DNA of 64,000 nucleotides from an uncultured Bacteroidales bacterium (GTDB lineage: Bacteria > Bacteroidota > Bacteroidia > Bacteroidales > UBA932): positions 119,652-183,651 of the forward strand of contig CALVAG010000001.1 of the NCBI GenBank assembly GCA_944325445.1. Direction: 5' to 3'. Below are positions 34,164 to 43,800 of the stretch, one piece after another. Each line of letters opens with the position of its first letter. Position 1 is the first letter of the stretch. The notes under the pieces were generated by a model. That model made no database searches. It was not told where the DNA came from and saw only the letters and a list, made by a program, of their open reading frames with translations. A program made the translations under genes and the position numbers.

Positions 34164-36043
34164 TGAGTAACGGAATGAAGATTCTCGATAATATCAATTC
34201 GCCTGAAGATGTCAGAAAACTAGACTATAGCCAGCTCGAAGAGTTGTGTTCTGAAATAAGAGCATATATGATAGAGTGCTGTTCGGTCAATCCCGGGCAT
34301 TTGGGCGCCAGTCTGGGCGCAGTTGAGTTATCGGTGGCGCTTCATTATCTGTTTAATACACCAAAAGATAAAATCGTATGGGATGTAGGCCATCAGGCCT
34401 ACGCCCATAAGATTTTGACAGGAAGACGCGAAGCATTTAAAGAGAATCGGAAATATGGCGGAATAAGCGGCTTCCCCAAGATGTCTGAAAGCCCGTATGA
34501 TTCATTCGGAGCCGGACACACTTCAACCTCTATTTCTGCAGCCTTGGGGCTGGCTACTGCAGCCAATCTAAACGGCGAGAAGATAAAGGTCGTTGCCGTA
34601 ATCGGAGACGGAGCGATGAGCGGAGGCCTTGCATACGAAGGGCTGAATAACGCGGGAAGCGCAAAATCGGATATTCTTGTAATATTGAACGACAACCAAA
34701 TCTCTATCGACAGCAACGTCGGTGCCATGCATAACTATCTGCTTAAGCTGTCGACATCTCCGACTTATAACAGAATCAAGAATAAGATATGGCATAAACT
34801 GGGCAATATCCGGTTCAGGAGATTCATCCAGAAATTCATGCTAAGTACAAAACTTGCCTTCTTTAAAAACGGTTCTATATTTGAAGGTCTGGGATTCAGG
34901 TACTTTGGAGTCATAGACGGAAATGATTTGGGGCAACTTATAACGACTTTGGGAAACCTGAAAAATATAGAAGGTCCTAAATTGTTGCATATAAGAACGG
35001 TAAAGGGCAAGGGGTATAAACCTGCGGAACAGAATCAAAGTCTCTGGCATGCTCCGGGCAGATTCGATGTCCTTACAGGCGAGATATTGAAATCGGATGA
35101 CCCGCGTTCAAAATATCAGGATGTCTTTGGGGAGACGATAGTGGAGCTTGCAAAGAAGAATGAAAAAATAGTGGCCATAACTCCGGCTATGGCTTCGGGG
35201 TGCTCTCTTACCGAAATGATGAGAGTGTTTCCCGACAGGACTTTCGATGTAGGTATTGCCGAACAGCACGCCGTGACTTTTTCCGCAGGACTGGCGGCGG
35301 GCGGCTATTTGCCATATTGCAACATATACTCTACATTCCTTCAGCGGGCTTTCGATGAAATTATCCATGATGTAGCATTGCAGAATCTGAAAGTCATCTT
35401 CTGCATAGACAGAGCAGGTCTCGTTGGCGAAGACGGGGCAACGCATCAGGGGGCATTCGACCTGGCTTATATGCGCCTTATTCCAAATATGACGATAGCG
35501 GCTCCGATGAATGAATCCGAACTGCGTAATATGCTCTATTCGGCATCGCAAAGCGGATATGGCATCACTGCCATAAGGTATCCTCGCGGATACGGCGATG
35601 GAGTGGATTGGAGAAAGGAGTTTTCATATGTGGAACCGGGCAAGGCTCTCTTGTTGCAAGACGGCTCGGATGTAGCGGTTCTCTCTATCGGAACTATAGG
35701 AAACAGGGCGGCAAAGGCCATCGGGCAGATAGAGGCCCGTTACGGTAAAAAGCCTCTCCATTATAACATGCGTTTTTTAAAGCCGGTCGATTATGCGGCA
35801 ATCGACGATGCATGCAAAAAAGCCGCTACAATAATTACGGTAGAGGACGGTACGCTTTGCGGTGGCCTGTACAGTGCGGTTTCTGAATATGTATGCAAAA
35901 AGTATCCTCATTGCAGGATTGTCGCACTCGGCATTCCGGATGTTTTCGTCGAGCAGGGAAGCGTAGATGAGCAGATGTCGGAGTGTAAATATAATACTGT
36001 TGATATTTATAAGGCAATCGAAAAAAGTTACGATATTTTTTAG
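34163..36043 (+). CDS. dxs: 1-Deoxy-D-xylulose-5-phosphate synthase
   Basis: Condenses pyruvate with glyceraldehyde 3-phosphate; the product feeds isoprenoid synthesis (used by uppS at 16111) and vitamin B6 synthesis (pdxJ at 14355). The thiamine diphosphate motif runs from GDGAMSGGLAYEG to LNDNQISI near residue 150-180. HIRTVKGKGYKPAE and the glutamate in GIAEQHAVTFSAG are conserved. At 626 residues it is full length. The start is uncertain: GTG at 34163 overlaps the transporter stop by one base, while an ATG at 34175 would give a four-residue shorter protein. Confidence 0.95.
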   Translation: MSNGMKILDNINSPEDVRKLDYSQLEELCSEIRAYMIECCSVNPGHLGASLGAVELSVALHYLFNTPKDKIVWDVGHQAYAHKILTGRREAFKENRKYGGISGFPKMSESPYDSFGAGHTSTSISAALGLATAANLNGEKIKVVAVIGDGAMSGGLAYEGLNNAGSAKSDILVILNDNQISIDSNVGAMHNYLLKLSTSPTYNRIKNKIWHKLGNIRFRRFIQKFMLSTKLAFFKNGSIFEGLGFRYFGVIDGNDLGQLITTLGNLKNIEGPKLLHIRTVKGKGYKPAEQNQSLWHAPGRFDVLTGEILKSDDPRSKYQDVFGETIVELAKKNEKIVAITPAMASGCSLTEMMRVFPDRTFDVGIAEQHAVTFSAGLAAGGYLPYCNIYSTFLQRAFDEIIHDVALQNLKVIFCIDRAGLVGEDGATHQGAFDLAYMRLIPNMTIAAPMNESELRNMLYSASQSGYGITAIRYPRGYGDGVDWRKEFSYVEPGKALLLQDGSDVAVLSIGTIGNRAAKAIGQIEARYGKKPLHYNMRFLKPVDYAAIDDACKKAATIITVEDGTLCGGLYSAVSEYVCKKYPHCRIVALGIPDVFVEQGSVDEQMSECKYNTVDIYKAIEKSYDIF

Positions 36044-36049
36044 AAAAAT

Positions 36050-36081
36050 TTTGGTAGATAAGTTCAAAAAACATATCTTTG
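36050..36081 (+). promoter_or_regulatory. Promoter of the tRNA-tuf cluster
   Basis: TTTG at 36050-36053, a 20-base spacer, and TATCTTTG at 36074-36081. GCAGTCC starts at the final G of the -7 element. This is the strongest promoter match in the window and should drive the tRNA cluster and tuf. Confidence 0.85.
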
Positions 36082-36095
36082 CAGTCCAAAATCAA

Positions 36096-36115
36096 AAAGG
36101 GGAAGTTCTTTAAGA
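36096..36115 (+). promoter_or_regulatory. boxA-like leader block before the tRNA-Thr cluster
   Basis: The leader carries AAAGGGGAAGTTCTTTAAGA. The part GTTCTTTAA resembles the boxA antitermination site of rRNA leaders (E. coli TGCTCTTTAACA). A closely similar block occurs at 61536-61556 before tRNA-Val. Function is inferred. Confidence 0.45.
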
Positions 36116-36130
36116 GTTTGATTCATACAT

Positions 36131-36207
36131 GCCGATGTAGCTCAGTTGGCCAGAGCAGCTGATTTGTAATCAGCGGGTCGTGGGTTCGAATCCCTCCATC
36201 GGCTCCA
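36131..36207 (+). tRNA. tRNA-Thr (TGT)
   Basis: Acceptor GCCGATG pairs with CATCGGC; the anticodon loop TTTGTAA gives TGT on a GCTGA/TCAGC stem. CCA is encoded at 36205-36207, the only tRNA in this window with an encoded CCA. The T stem GTGGG/CCCTC has one T-T mismatch. It is first in the Thr-Tyr-Gly-Thr-tuf series. Confidence 0.96.
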
Positions 36208-36219
36208 AGTAACGGTTAT

Positions 36220-36302
36220 GGGGAGATACCAAAGTGGCCAACTGGGGCAGACTGTAAATCTGCTGGCGCACGCCTTCGTAGGTTCGAATCCTGCTCTCCC
36301 CA
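36220..36302 (+). tRNA. tRNA-Tyr (GTA)
   Basis: A class II tRNA of 83 bases with a long variable arm. Acceptor GGGGAGA pairs with TCTCCCC, and the anticodon loop region ACTGTAAAT gives GTA. The T arm contains GGTTCGAATCC. No CCA is encoded. Confidence 0.96.
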
Positions 36303-36320
36303 CTTTTTATTGTTTTTTAG

Positions 36321-36393
36321 GCGGAAGTAGCTCAGTCGGTAGAGCATCAGCCTTCCAAGCTGAGGGTCGCGGGTTCGAACCTCGTCTTCCGCT
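36321..36393 (+). tRNA. tRNA-Gly (TCC)
   Basis: Acceptor GCGGAAG pairs with CTTCCGC; anticodon loop CTTCCAA gives TCC. A complete cloverleaf of 73 bases without an encoded CCA. Confidence 0.96.
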
Positions 36394-36402
36394 CTTTTAA
36401 AA

Positions 36403-36474
36403 GCCAGTGTAGCTCAGAGGTAGAGCGCTTCCTTGGTAAGGAAGAGGCCATGGGTTCAATTCCCATCACCGGCT
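36403..36474 (+). tRNA. tRNA-Thr (GGT)
   Basis: Anticodon loop TTGGTAA on the stem CTTCC/GGAAG gives GGT. The acceptor GCCAGTG against CACCGGC leaves an A4-C69 mismatch in the fourth pair, where GCCGGTG would pair fully. The T arm is intact (TGGGTTCAATTCCCA). No CCA is encoded. tuf starts 43 bases on. Confidence 0.93.
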
Positions 36475-36516
36475 CTTTAAGTGTGTAAAATATTCAATTA
36501 ATTTATTTTAAGTATT

Positions 36517-37704
36517 ATGGCAAAAGAAACATTTAAGAGGGATAAACCCCACGTCAATATTGGTACTATTGGCCATGTTGACCACGGTAAAACTACTTTG
36601 ACAGCCGCTATTACTACAGTTTTGGCAAAGAAAGGTCTGTCTGAGCAACGTTCATTCGACTCTATCGACAATGCTCCTGAGGAGAAAGAGCGTGGTATTA
36701 CCATTAATACTGCTCACGTAGAGTATCAGACTGCTACCCGTCACTATGCCCATGTGGACTGCCCGGGCCACGCAGATTATGTGAAGAACATGGTTACAGG
36801 TGCCGCTCAGATGGATGGTGCAATCCTTGTGGTTGCTGCAACTGACGGTCCTATGCCTCAGACTCGTGAGCACATTCTTTTGGCACGTCAGGTAAACGTT
36901 CCTAAAATCGTTGTATTCCTGAATAAAGTGGATATCGTAGACGATCCTGAGATGATCGACCTTGTTGAGATGGAGGTTCGTGAACTTTTGAACTTCTATA
37001 ACTTCGACGGCGATAACGCTCCTGTTATCCGCGGTTCAGCTTTGGGTGCATTGAACGGCGATCCTAAATGGGAAGACAAGGTTATGGAGTTGATGAATGC
37101 AGTGGACGAGTATATTCCGCTTCCTGTACGTGACAACGAAAAACCTTTCTTGATGCCTGTAGAGGACGTGTTCTCAATCACAGGTCGTGGTACAGTCGCT
37201 ACCGGTAGAATCGAGACAGGTATTATCAAGACAGGCGATGAGGTTCAGATTATCGGTTTGGGTGATGAGCCTAAGAAGAGTACTGTTACCGGAGTCGAGA
37301 TGTTCCGTAAGATTCTTGACGAAGGTGAGGCTGGTGACAACGTAGGTCTTTTGCTTCGCGGTATAGACAAGAAGGATATCAAGAGAGGTCAGGTTATCGC
37401 TAAACCTGGTTCTATCACTCCTCATAAGAAATTCCAGGCTGAGATTTATGTCCTCAAGAAAGAGGAGGGTGGACGTCATACTCCATTCCATAACAAATAT
37501 CGTCCTCAATTCTTTATCCGTACATTGGATATCACAGGTGAAATTCACCTGCCTGACGGAGTTGAGATGGTAATGCCTGGCGATAACGTAACAATCACAG
37601 TAGAGTTGATCTACCCTGTAGCTATCAACGAGGGATTGCGTTTCGCTATCCGTGAGGGCGGCCGTACAGTCGGTGCAGGTCAGGTAACAAAGATTCTTGA
37701 CTAA
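36517..37704 (+). CDS. tuf: Translation elongation factor Tu
   Basis: The GTPase that brings aminoacyl-tRNA to the ribosome. G1 is GHVDHGKT near residue 19, the switch region has [13 protein letters not shown]3 is DCPGHADY, and G4 is NKVD. Domains 2 and 3 complete the 395-residue chain. Codons are strongly biased (for example CGT for Arg and GGT for Gly) compared with the neighbouring metabolic genes, as expected for a very highly expressed gene. It is the only tuf in the window and is read with the four tRNAs upstream. Confidence 0.98.
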   Translation: MAKETFKRDKPHVNIGTIGHVDHGKTTLTAAITTVLAKKGLSEQRSFDSIDNAPEEKERGITINTAHVEYQTATRHYAHVDCPGHADYVKNMVTGAAQMDGAILVVAATDGPMPQTREHILLARQVNVPKIVVFLNKVDIVDDPEMIDLVEMEVRELLNFYNFDGDNAPVIRGSALGALNGDPKWEDKVMELMNAVDEYIPLPVRDNEKPFLMPVEDVFSITGRGTVATGRIETGIIKTGDEVQIIGLGDEPKKSTVTGVEMFRKILDEGEAGDNVGLLLRGIDKKDIKRGQVIAKPGSITPHKKFQAEIYVLKKEEGGRHTPFHNKYRPQFFIRTLDITGEIHLPDGVEMVMPGDNVTITVELIYPVAINEGLRFAIREGGRTVGAGQVTKILD

Positions 37705-37730
37705 TTCCGGTAAGGCCGATTTGGAAAACA

Positions 37731-37760
37731 GGGGAGGACTTTATAGTCGTCCCCCTTTTT
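37731..37760 (+). terminator. Terminator-like hairpin between tuf and tRNA-Trp
   Basis: GGGGAGGACT (37731-37740) pairs with AGTCGTCCCC (37745-37754) with one G-G mismatch and a 4-base loop, followed by five T up to the first base of tRNA-Trp. No TAnnTTTG promoter lies between it and tRNA-Trp, so it may act as a partial terminator setting the ratio of tuf to secE-rpoC. Confidence 0.7.
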
Positions 37761-37831
37761 AGGAGCATAGTTCAAGGGTAGAATAGTGGTCTCCAAAACC
37801 ATTGATGGGCGTTCGAATCGCTCTGCTCCTG
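37761..37831 (+). tRNA. tRNA-Trp (CCA)
   Basis: Acceptor AGGAGCA pairs with TGCTCCT; anticodon loop CTCCAAA gives CCA on the stem with TGGT/ACCA. 71 bases, no encoded 3' CCA. It lies directly after the tuf hairpin and before secE, an order known from several other bacteria. Confidence 0.96.
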
Positions 37832-37907
37832 CAACCAAAGGTTACGTTTTGGTGAATTTAATCAGACAATGGCAAAGCTTCCGTGCCTTTGTCAAAATTA
37901 GTTGAAA

Positions 37908-38102
37908 ATGAACAGAATTACTTTGTATATCAAAGAGGCTTATCTGGAATTAGCAAAGAAAGTCAGCTGGCCTACATGGGCCCAACTGCAAAGTTCTGCC
38001 ATTTTGGTAATGGTCGCTTCCTTGATCTTTGCGTTGATTATTTTTGTTATGGATCTTGGATTCAAAAATATAATGACTGAAATTTATAAGATGCTTTACT
38101 AA
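37908..38102 (+). CDS. secE: Protein translocase subunit SecE
   Basis: The small membrane subunit of SecYEG. The 64 residues carry the amphipathic segment YLELAKKVSWPTW followed by one transmembrane helix (about 28-50), which is the minimal bacterial SecE. The ATG at 37908 is used; a TTG at 37902 in the same frame would add two residues. The gap after tRNA-Trp holds two imperfect hairpins but no clear promoter. Confidence 0.93.
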   Translation: MNRITLYIKEAYLELAKKVSWPTWAQLQSSAILVMVASLIFALIIFVMDLGFKNIMTEIYKMLY

Positions 38103-38104
38103 TT

Positions 38105-38662
38105 ATGGGTGAGATTGCCAAGAAATGGTATGTTGTCCGCGCTGCCGGTGGTAAGGAAAAAAAGGCCAAGGAGTATATCGAAAATGAGATAAAACGTCTT
38201 GGTCTGGAGGATTATGTCTCAAAGGTGCTTATCCCTACCGAAAAAATCTACCAGGTTAAAAACGGCAAGAAGGTGAGCATGGAGAGAATTTTCTATCCCG
38301 GCTATATCCTGATCGAGGCGGCTCTGACAGGCGAAATTCAGCACGTTATTAGAAATCTGCCTCATATTTCCGGCTTTTTGTCTGAAAAACAGGGCGGAAA
38401 GGAGAAGGAGCCTACTCCTCTGCGTCAATCTGAAGTGAACCGTATACTCGGCAGAGTCGATGAGCTTGCAGATAAGGATGAGGAGAACATAAGACCATTT
38501 GTCGTTGGCGAAACCGTAAAGGTCGTAGATGGCCCGTTCAACGGATTCGACGGTACTATCGAGGAGATTCTCGAAGACAAGAAAAAACTCAAGGTTTCCG
38601 TCAAGATTTTCGGAAGAAAGACCATTCTCGAGCTTAATTTTGTTCAGGTTGTAAAAGAATAA
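38105..38662 (+). CDS. nusG: Transcription termination/antitermination factor NusG
   Basis: Binds RNA polymerase and links it to Rho, ribosomes or antitermination complexes. The NGN domain is at about 1-115 (KKWYVVRAAGGKEKKAKEYIE; ERIFYPGYILIEA) and the KOW domain at about 130-185 (GETVKVVDGPFNGFDGTIEEI). At 185 residues there is no large insertion. It starts 2 bases after secE. The boxA-like leaders at 36096 and 61536 are possible targets of a NusG-containing complex. Confidence 0.96.
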   Translation: MGEIAKKWYVVRAAGGKEKKAKEYIENEIKRLGLEDYVSKVLIPTEKIYQVKNGKKVSMERIFYPGYILIEAALTGEIQHVIRNLPHISGFLSEKQGGKEKEPTPLRQSEVNRILGRVDELADKDEENIRPFVVGETVKVVDGPFNGFDGTIEEILEDKKKLKVSVKIFGRKTILELNFVQVVKE

Positions 38663-38674
38663 TTGTTTTAAATT

Positions 38675-39121
38675 ATGGCTAAAGAAATTGCTGCTTTTAT
38701 TAAATTGCAGATTAAGGGTGGAGCAGCAAATCCATCACCTCCTGTAGGACCTGCCTTGGGTTCCAAGGGTGTTAATATAATGGATTTCTGCAAGCAGTTC
38801 AATGCCCGTACTCAAGACAAAGCCGGCAAGGTTTTGCCAGTTATTATTACTGTTTACAGCGATAAATCTTTCAGTTTCGTAGTTAAGCAACCTCCCGTTG
38901 CCGTACAGTTGAAAGAGGCTGCTAAAATCCAGTCGGGTTCTGCAGAGCCAAACCGTAAAAAGGTGGCAACCATCACTTGGGAGCAGATACGTGCAATTGC
39001 ACAGGACAAAATGCCTGATATGAATGCATTCACACTCAAATCAGCCATGTCCATGGTTGCCGGAACTGCCAGAAGTATGGGTATAAATGTCGAGGGAACT
39101 TTTCCTGCCGATGTAAATTAA
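38675..39121 (+). CDS. rplK: 50S ribosomal protein L11
   Basis: Builds the GTPase-associated centre of the large subunit with 23S rRNA. The N-terminal proline-rich segment [17 protein letters not shown] and the C-terminal rRNA-binding domain (TAKSMG-like [12 protein letters not shown]) are conserved. Length 148. Confidence 0.97.
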   Translation: MAKEIAAFIKLQIKGGAANPSPPVGPALGSKGVNIMDFCKQFNARTQDKAGKVLPVIITVYSDKSFSFVVKQPPVAVQLKEAAKIQSGSAEPNRKKVATITWEQIRAIAQDKMPDMNAFTLKSAMSMVAGTARSMGINVEGTFPADVN

Positions 39122-39134
39122 AAAATCACACGCA

Positions 39135-39842
39135 ATGAGTAAGCTTACAAAAAATCAAAAAATAGCTGAAGCTAAGGTTGACAGTACCAGGCAGTACAAA
39201 TTAAGCGAGGCTTGCGCTCTGGTTAAGGAGACCTCCTTTACCAAGTTCGATGCCTCTGTCGATATTGCAGTGCGCCTGGGAGTCGATCCTCGTAAGGCAA
39301 ACCAGATGGTTCGCGGCGTTGTGACACTTCCTAACGGAACAGGTAAACAAACCCGCGTTTTAGTATTGTGCACCCCTGACAAAGAGGCTGAGGCAAATGA
39401 AGCCGGAGCCGATTTCGTAGGTTTGGATGAATATATAGAGAAGATTAAGGGCGGTTGGACAGATGTGGATGTAATAATCTGTACTCCTTCCGTAATGCCT
39501 AAAATCGGTGCTATCGGCAGAATCCTCGGTCCTCGCGGCCTGATGCCTAATCCTAAGACCGGTACCGTGACTATGGAGATAGGAAAGGCTGTAAAGGAGG
39601 TTAAAGCCGGTAAGATCGACTTTAAAGTGGATAAACAAGGTATTGTTCATGCAAGCATAGGAAAGGTCTCTTTCGATGCCAACAAATTGGTGGAAAATGC
39701 CGCTGAGTTCCTTAATACCGTTATCAGGTTGAAACCTCAGGCATTAAAGGGCACTTATATCAAGAGTGTATATCTCTCTTCTACAATGGGCCCTGGAATT
39801 TGTGTGGATAGCAAGAGTATAGATGCTGCTGCTGCCGAATAA
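39135..39842 (+). CDS. rplA: 50S ribosomal protein L1
   Basis: L1-stalk protein, and in many bacteria a translational repressor of its own operon. It has 235 residues with conserved segments [35 protein letters not shown] and SSTMGPGI. A control site near rplK cannot be confirmed by eye. Confidence 0.97.
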   Translation: MSKLTKNQKIAEAKVDSTRQYKLSEACALVKETSFTKFDASVDIAVRLGVDPRKANQMVRGVVTLPNGTGKQTRVLVLCTPDKEAEANEAGADFVGLDEYIEKIKGGWTDVDVIICTPSVMPKIGAIGRILGPRGLMPNPKTGTVTMEIGKAVKEVKAGKIDFKVDKQGIVHASIGKVSFDANKLVENAAEFLNTVIRLKPQALKGTYIKSVYLSSTMGPGICVDSKSIDAAAAE

Positions 39843-39857
39843 AAAATAATCTGTATT

Positions 39858-40382
39858 ATGAAGAAAGAGTTAAAAGCACAAATTATTGAACAACTGGCGG
39901 CACAATTGAAGGAAACTCCCGATTTTTATATAACCGATATCGAGGGGTTGGATGCCTCATTGACATCCAAACTGCGTCGTGCTTGCTTCGAAAAACAGAT
40001 AAAGCTGCTTCTCGTTAAAAACACGCTCTTTTACAAAGTTCTGGAACAAAGAGGTGTTGAGAACTTAGATGAATTCGGTAAAATATTGAAGGGCTCTTCG
40101 GCAATAATGTTCACGACTGTTCCGAATGCTCCTGCAAGACTTATAAAGGAGTTTACAAAAGATGCTCCCAAACCTCGTCTGAAAGGTGCATTGGTGCAGG
40201 ATTGTCCTTATTTCGGAGAAGAGAACCTCGGAGTATTGGCCGATATCAAGTCTCGCGAGGAGATGATTGGCGATATCATCGGATTGTTGCAATCACCTGT
40301 GAAGAACCTTATTTCGGCTCTTCAGTCGCAGAGCGGTGGCAAAATCGCCGGTATAGTAAAAACATTATCAGAAAAAGAATAA
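39858..40382 (+). CDS. rplJ: 50S ribosomal protein L10
   Basis: The base of the ribosomal stalk, which carries the L7/L12 dimers. 174 residues with the rRNA-binding N-terminal domain (KLRRACFEKQIKLLLVKNTL) and a C-terminal helix that binds L7/L12. rplL follows at 26 bases. Confidence 0.96.
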   Translation: MKKELKAQIIEQLAAQLKETPDFYITDIEGLDASLTSKLRRACFEKQIKLLLVKNTLFYKVLEQRGVENLDEFGKILKGSSAIMFTTVPNAPARLIKEFTKDAPKPRLKGALVQDCPYFGEENLGVLADIKSREEMIGDIIGLLQSPVKNLISALQSQSGGKIAGIVKTLSEKE

Positions 40383-40408
40383 TATTAACACATTAAAAAT
40401 AAATAACC

Positions 40409-40789
40409 ATGGCAGATATTAAAAAATTTGCGGAAGAATTAGTTAACCTTTCTGTTAAAGACGTACAAGAATTGGCTAAAATTCTTAAAGAGGAGTACGG
40501 TATAGAGCCTGCTGCTGCAGCTGTTGCTGTTGCCGGTCCTGCTGCCGGTGCCGCTGCTGGTGCCGCTGCTGCTGAAAAGACTGAGTTTGATGTTATCCTT
40601 AAATCAGCCGGTCAAGCTAAGTTGCAGATTGTAAAGATTGTTAAAGAGCTCACAGGTCTTGGACTCAAAGAGGCTAAGGATTTGGTTGATGCAGCTCCTA
40701 AAGCAATCAAGGAGAAAGTTTCCAAGGCAGAGGCTGACGAGCTTAAGGCTAAACTTGAAGAGGCTGGCGGAGAAGTTGAGGTTAAATAA
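40409..40789 (+). CDS. rplL: 50S ribosomal protein L7/L12
   Basis: The flexible stalk protein that recruits translation factors. An N-terminal dimerisation domain (about 1-35), an Ala/Gly/Pro hinge (about 36-55) and the factor-binding C-terminal domain ([22 protein letters not shown]) are present in 126 residues. The hinge is encoded by repeated GCT/GCC triplets, which is normal. Confidence 0.97.
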   Translation: MADIKKFAEELVNLSVKDVQELAKILKEEYGIEPAAAAVAVAGPAAGAAAGAAAAEKTEFDVILKSAGQAKLQIVKIVKELTGLGLKEAKDLVDAAPKAIKEKVSKAEADELKAKLEEAGGEVEVK

Positions 40790-40798
40790 CTTCACTCC

Positions 40799-40812
40799 CC
40801 CGTTTAAACGGG
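40799..40812 (+). repeat. Perfect palindrome after rplL
   Basis: CCCGTTTAAACGGG is a 14-base perfect palindrome 9 bases after the rplL stop. It precedes the attenuator hairpin and could be an RNA processing or protein-binding site. Confidence 0.5.
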
Positions 40813-40820
40813 AAATATTC

Positions 40821-40853
40821 AGGTTTAGGGCACATTGGGCCCTAAACCTTTTT
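40821..40853 (+). terminator. Attenuator hairpin between rplL and rpoB
   Basis: The perfect 11-base stem AGGTTTAGGGC (40821-40831) and GCCCTAAACCT (40839-40849) has a 7-base loop and five T. rpoB starts 38 bases later with no promoter of its own, so this should act as a partial terminator that lowers rpoBC relative to the ribosomal proteins, as the rplL-rpoB attenuator does in E. coli. Confidence 0.8.
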
Positions 40854-40890
40854 GTCGTTTTTTAGTTTTTTTTCAATCAAACCCATTACA

Positions 40891-43800
40891 ATGTCGCAAA
40901 ATACAAATAATCAGCGGATTACATTCGCGACTTCTAAATCACTTCTTGAGTATCCGGATTTCTTGGAGGTGCAGCTCAAATCTTTTAAAGATTTTTTTCA
41001 GTTGGATACTACAGCGGAGAATCGTAGGAATGAGGGGCTTTTCAAGGTTTTCCAAGAGGTTTTCCCAATAACGGATACCCGCAACAATTTCGTATTAGAA
41101 TTTATAGATTATTTCATAGATCCGCCTCGTTATTCCATAGACGAGTGTCTGGATATGGGATTGACATACAGTGTTCCATTAAAGGCAAAATTGAGACTCT
41201 ACTGTACAGATCCGGAGCATGAGGATTTTGAAACGGTCATTCAGGATGTTTATCTCGGGACAATCCCTTATATGACACCACGCGGAACATTTGTAATCAA
41301 TGGTTCCGAGCGTATAGTGGTTTCACAGCTACACCGTTCACCGGGTGTATTTTTCGGACAAAGCATGCACGCGAACGGTACAAAACTCTATTCAGCGCGT
41401 ATAATCCCTTTCAAAGGTTCATGGATTGAGTTTGCAACCGACATCAATAACGTGATGTATGCATATATAGATCGTAAGAAAAAGTTACCTGTCACAACAT
41501 TATTAAGGGCGATAGGCTTTGAGAGTGATAAGGATATATTGGATATATTCGGCTTGGCAAATGAAATTAAGGTTACCAAGGCGAATTTGAAAAAATGTAT
41601 TGGAATGACCTTGGCCGCAAGGGTGTTGAAGACCTGGAATGAGGATTTCGTAGATGAGGATACAGGCGAGGTCGTCTATATTGAACGTAACGAAGTATTG
41701 GTAGACAGGGAGACCGTTTTGGAAGAGTCTCATATCGAAGATATCCTGGATTCCGGAGTAAGCACTATCCTTGTGCATAAGGAGGATGCCAATGCCAATG
41801 ACTTCGCAATAATATACAACACACTGCAAAAAGACCAGTGTAACTCTGAGAAAGAGGCTATCTTTTATACATACAGGCAGTTGCGTAATTCGGAACCGCC
41901 CGATGAAGCAACGGCCAGGGATGTGATAGACAAACTCTTCTTTTCGGACAAGAGATATGATTTGGGCGAGGTAGGCCGCTATCGTCTGAACAAGAAGCTC
42001 AATCTTACAACTTCGAATGATGTAAGGGTCCTTACCAAATCCGACATAATAGAGATTATCCGTTATCTGATTCAACTGATAAACTCCAAGGCTACAGTGG
42101 ATGATATCGACCATTTGAGCAACAGAAGAATCAAGACCGTCGGAGAGCAGCTTGCAAATCAGTTCAGCGTGGGACTCGCACGTATGGCGAGAACCATTAG
42201 GGAGAGAATGAATGTAAGGGATAATGAGGTATTCGCTCCTATTGACCTTATCAATGCAAAAGCCCTCTCTTCTGTGATAAATTCTTTCTTCGGTACGAGC
42301 CAGTTGTCGCAGTTCATGGACCAGACCAACCCTCTTGCCGAGATGACCCATAAAAGAAGACTTTCTGCGTTGGGCCCCGGAGGTTTGTCCCGGGACAGGG
42401 CAGGATTCGAGGTACGTGACGTGCATTATACGCATTACGGAAGGTTGTGTCCCATAGAGACACCGGAAGGACCTAACATCGGTCTGATTTCCTCTCTCTG
42501 CGTCTATGCAAGGATAAACGATCTCGGTTTTATAGAGACACCTTACAGAAAAGTAGAGCATGGAGTAGTGGATCTCTCTGCAAAAGGATGCGTATATATG
42601 AGCGCGGAAGAGGAAGAGAACAAGATGGTTGCGCAGGCCAATGCTCATATCGACGAAAACGGGTTGCTTACCGATGACCGCATCAAATGCAGATATGAGG
42701 CAGATTATCCTGTGGTTTCGAGAGACGAAGTCGATTTGATGGATGTGGCTCCAAACCAGATTGCATCGATAGCCGCTTCACTGATTCCTTTCCTCGAGCA
42801 CGATGATGCAAACCGTGCCCTTATGGGATCCAACATGATGCGTCAGGCGGTTCCTATAATCAGCCCGGAGGCTCCTATAGTCGGGACCGGTCTCGAGGCC
42901 AGAGTCGCAAAAGATTCCAGGACCCAAGTCGTTGCATCCGGCAAAGGCAAGGTGGTTTATGTAGATGCGGATGAAATACATGTACAGTACGACAGAACCG
43001 ATGCCGAAAAATTCGTAAGTTTTGCCCCGGAGGTTACCGTTTACAAGCTGCCTCTCTACAGAAAGACAAACCAAAGTACTTCCATCCATCTTAAACCGAT
43101 TGTGAGGAAAGGAGATAAGGTGGTAGAAGGACAGATACTTACAGAAGGTTATGCTACACAGAACGGCGAGCTTGCACTCGGCAGAAACCTGAAGGTCGCA
43201 TACATGCCTTGGAAGGGATATAACTTCGAGGATGCTATTGTGTTGTCCGAGAGAATTATAAGGGAAGATATATTTACCTCTATCCATGTAGACGAATATA
43301 TTGTGGAGGTCCGCGATACAAAACGCGGTCCTGAAGAGCTTACCGCCGATATCCCTAACGTAAGCGAAGATGCTACCAAGGATTTGGACGAAAACGGTAT
43401 AATAAGGGTCGGTGCGCATGTCGTACCGGGCGATATTCTCATCGGTAAGGTTACGCCTAAGGGTGAAAGCGATCCTTCTCCGGAAGAGAAACTGCTCCGT
43501 GCAATCTTCGGAGACAAGGCCGGTGACTGGAAGGATGCTTCATTGAAGGCGACTCCTTCGCTTACAGGTACCGTAATCGGCAAGCGTCTATTCTCAAAAG
43601 CAAGCAAGGACATAAACAGCAAAAAGCATAAAAATGCTGCCAAACTCTCCGTGCAGCGTGTGGAAGAGGAGTATGCGAGAAAGTGCGCGGCGTTGCGCGA
43701 GGACTTCCTCGGACGACTCGGAACATTGGTTGCAGGCAAAGAGTCTGCCGGCGTGCATGATCTGTATGGCGTGGAGATTATCGCAAAGGATGAGAAGTTT

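Noticed and set aside
36129..36140. A micro-ORF (MPM) at the tRNA-Thr(TGT) start, similar to the tRNA-Val leader
   Set aside because: It has no ribosome binding site and no chain of coupled frames, so it is probably chance.
40505..40580. Repeated GCT/GCC triplets as a possible variable repeat
   Set aside because: They encode the normal Ala-rich hinge of L7/L12.
40852..40890. A TTG start for rpoB
   Set aside because: It lies on the T run of the attenuator; the ATG at 40891 gives the normal N-terminus.
41503..42648. A 381-codon open frame antisense to rpoB
   Set aside because: It lies wholly within rpoB, has no recognisable domain, and its composition mirrors the sense codons.
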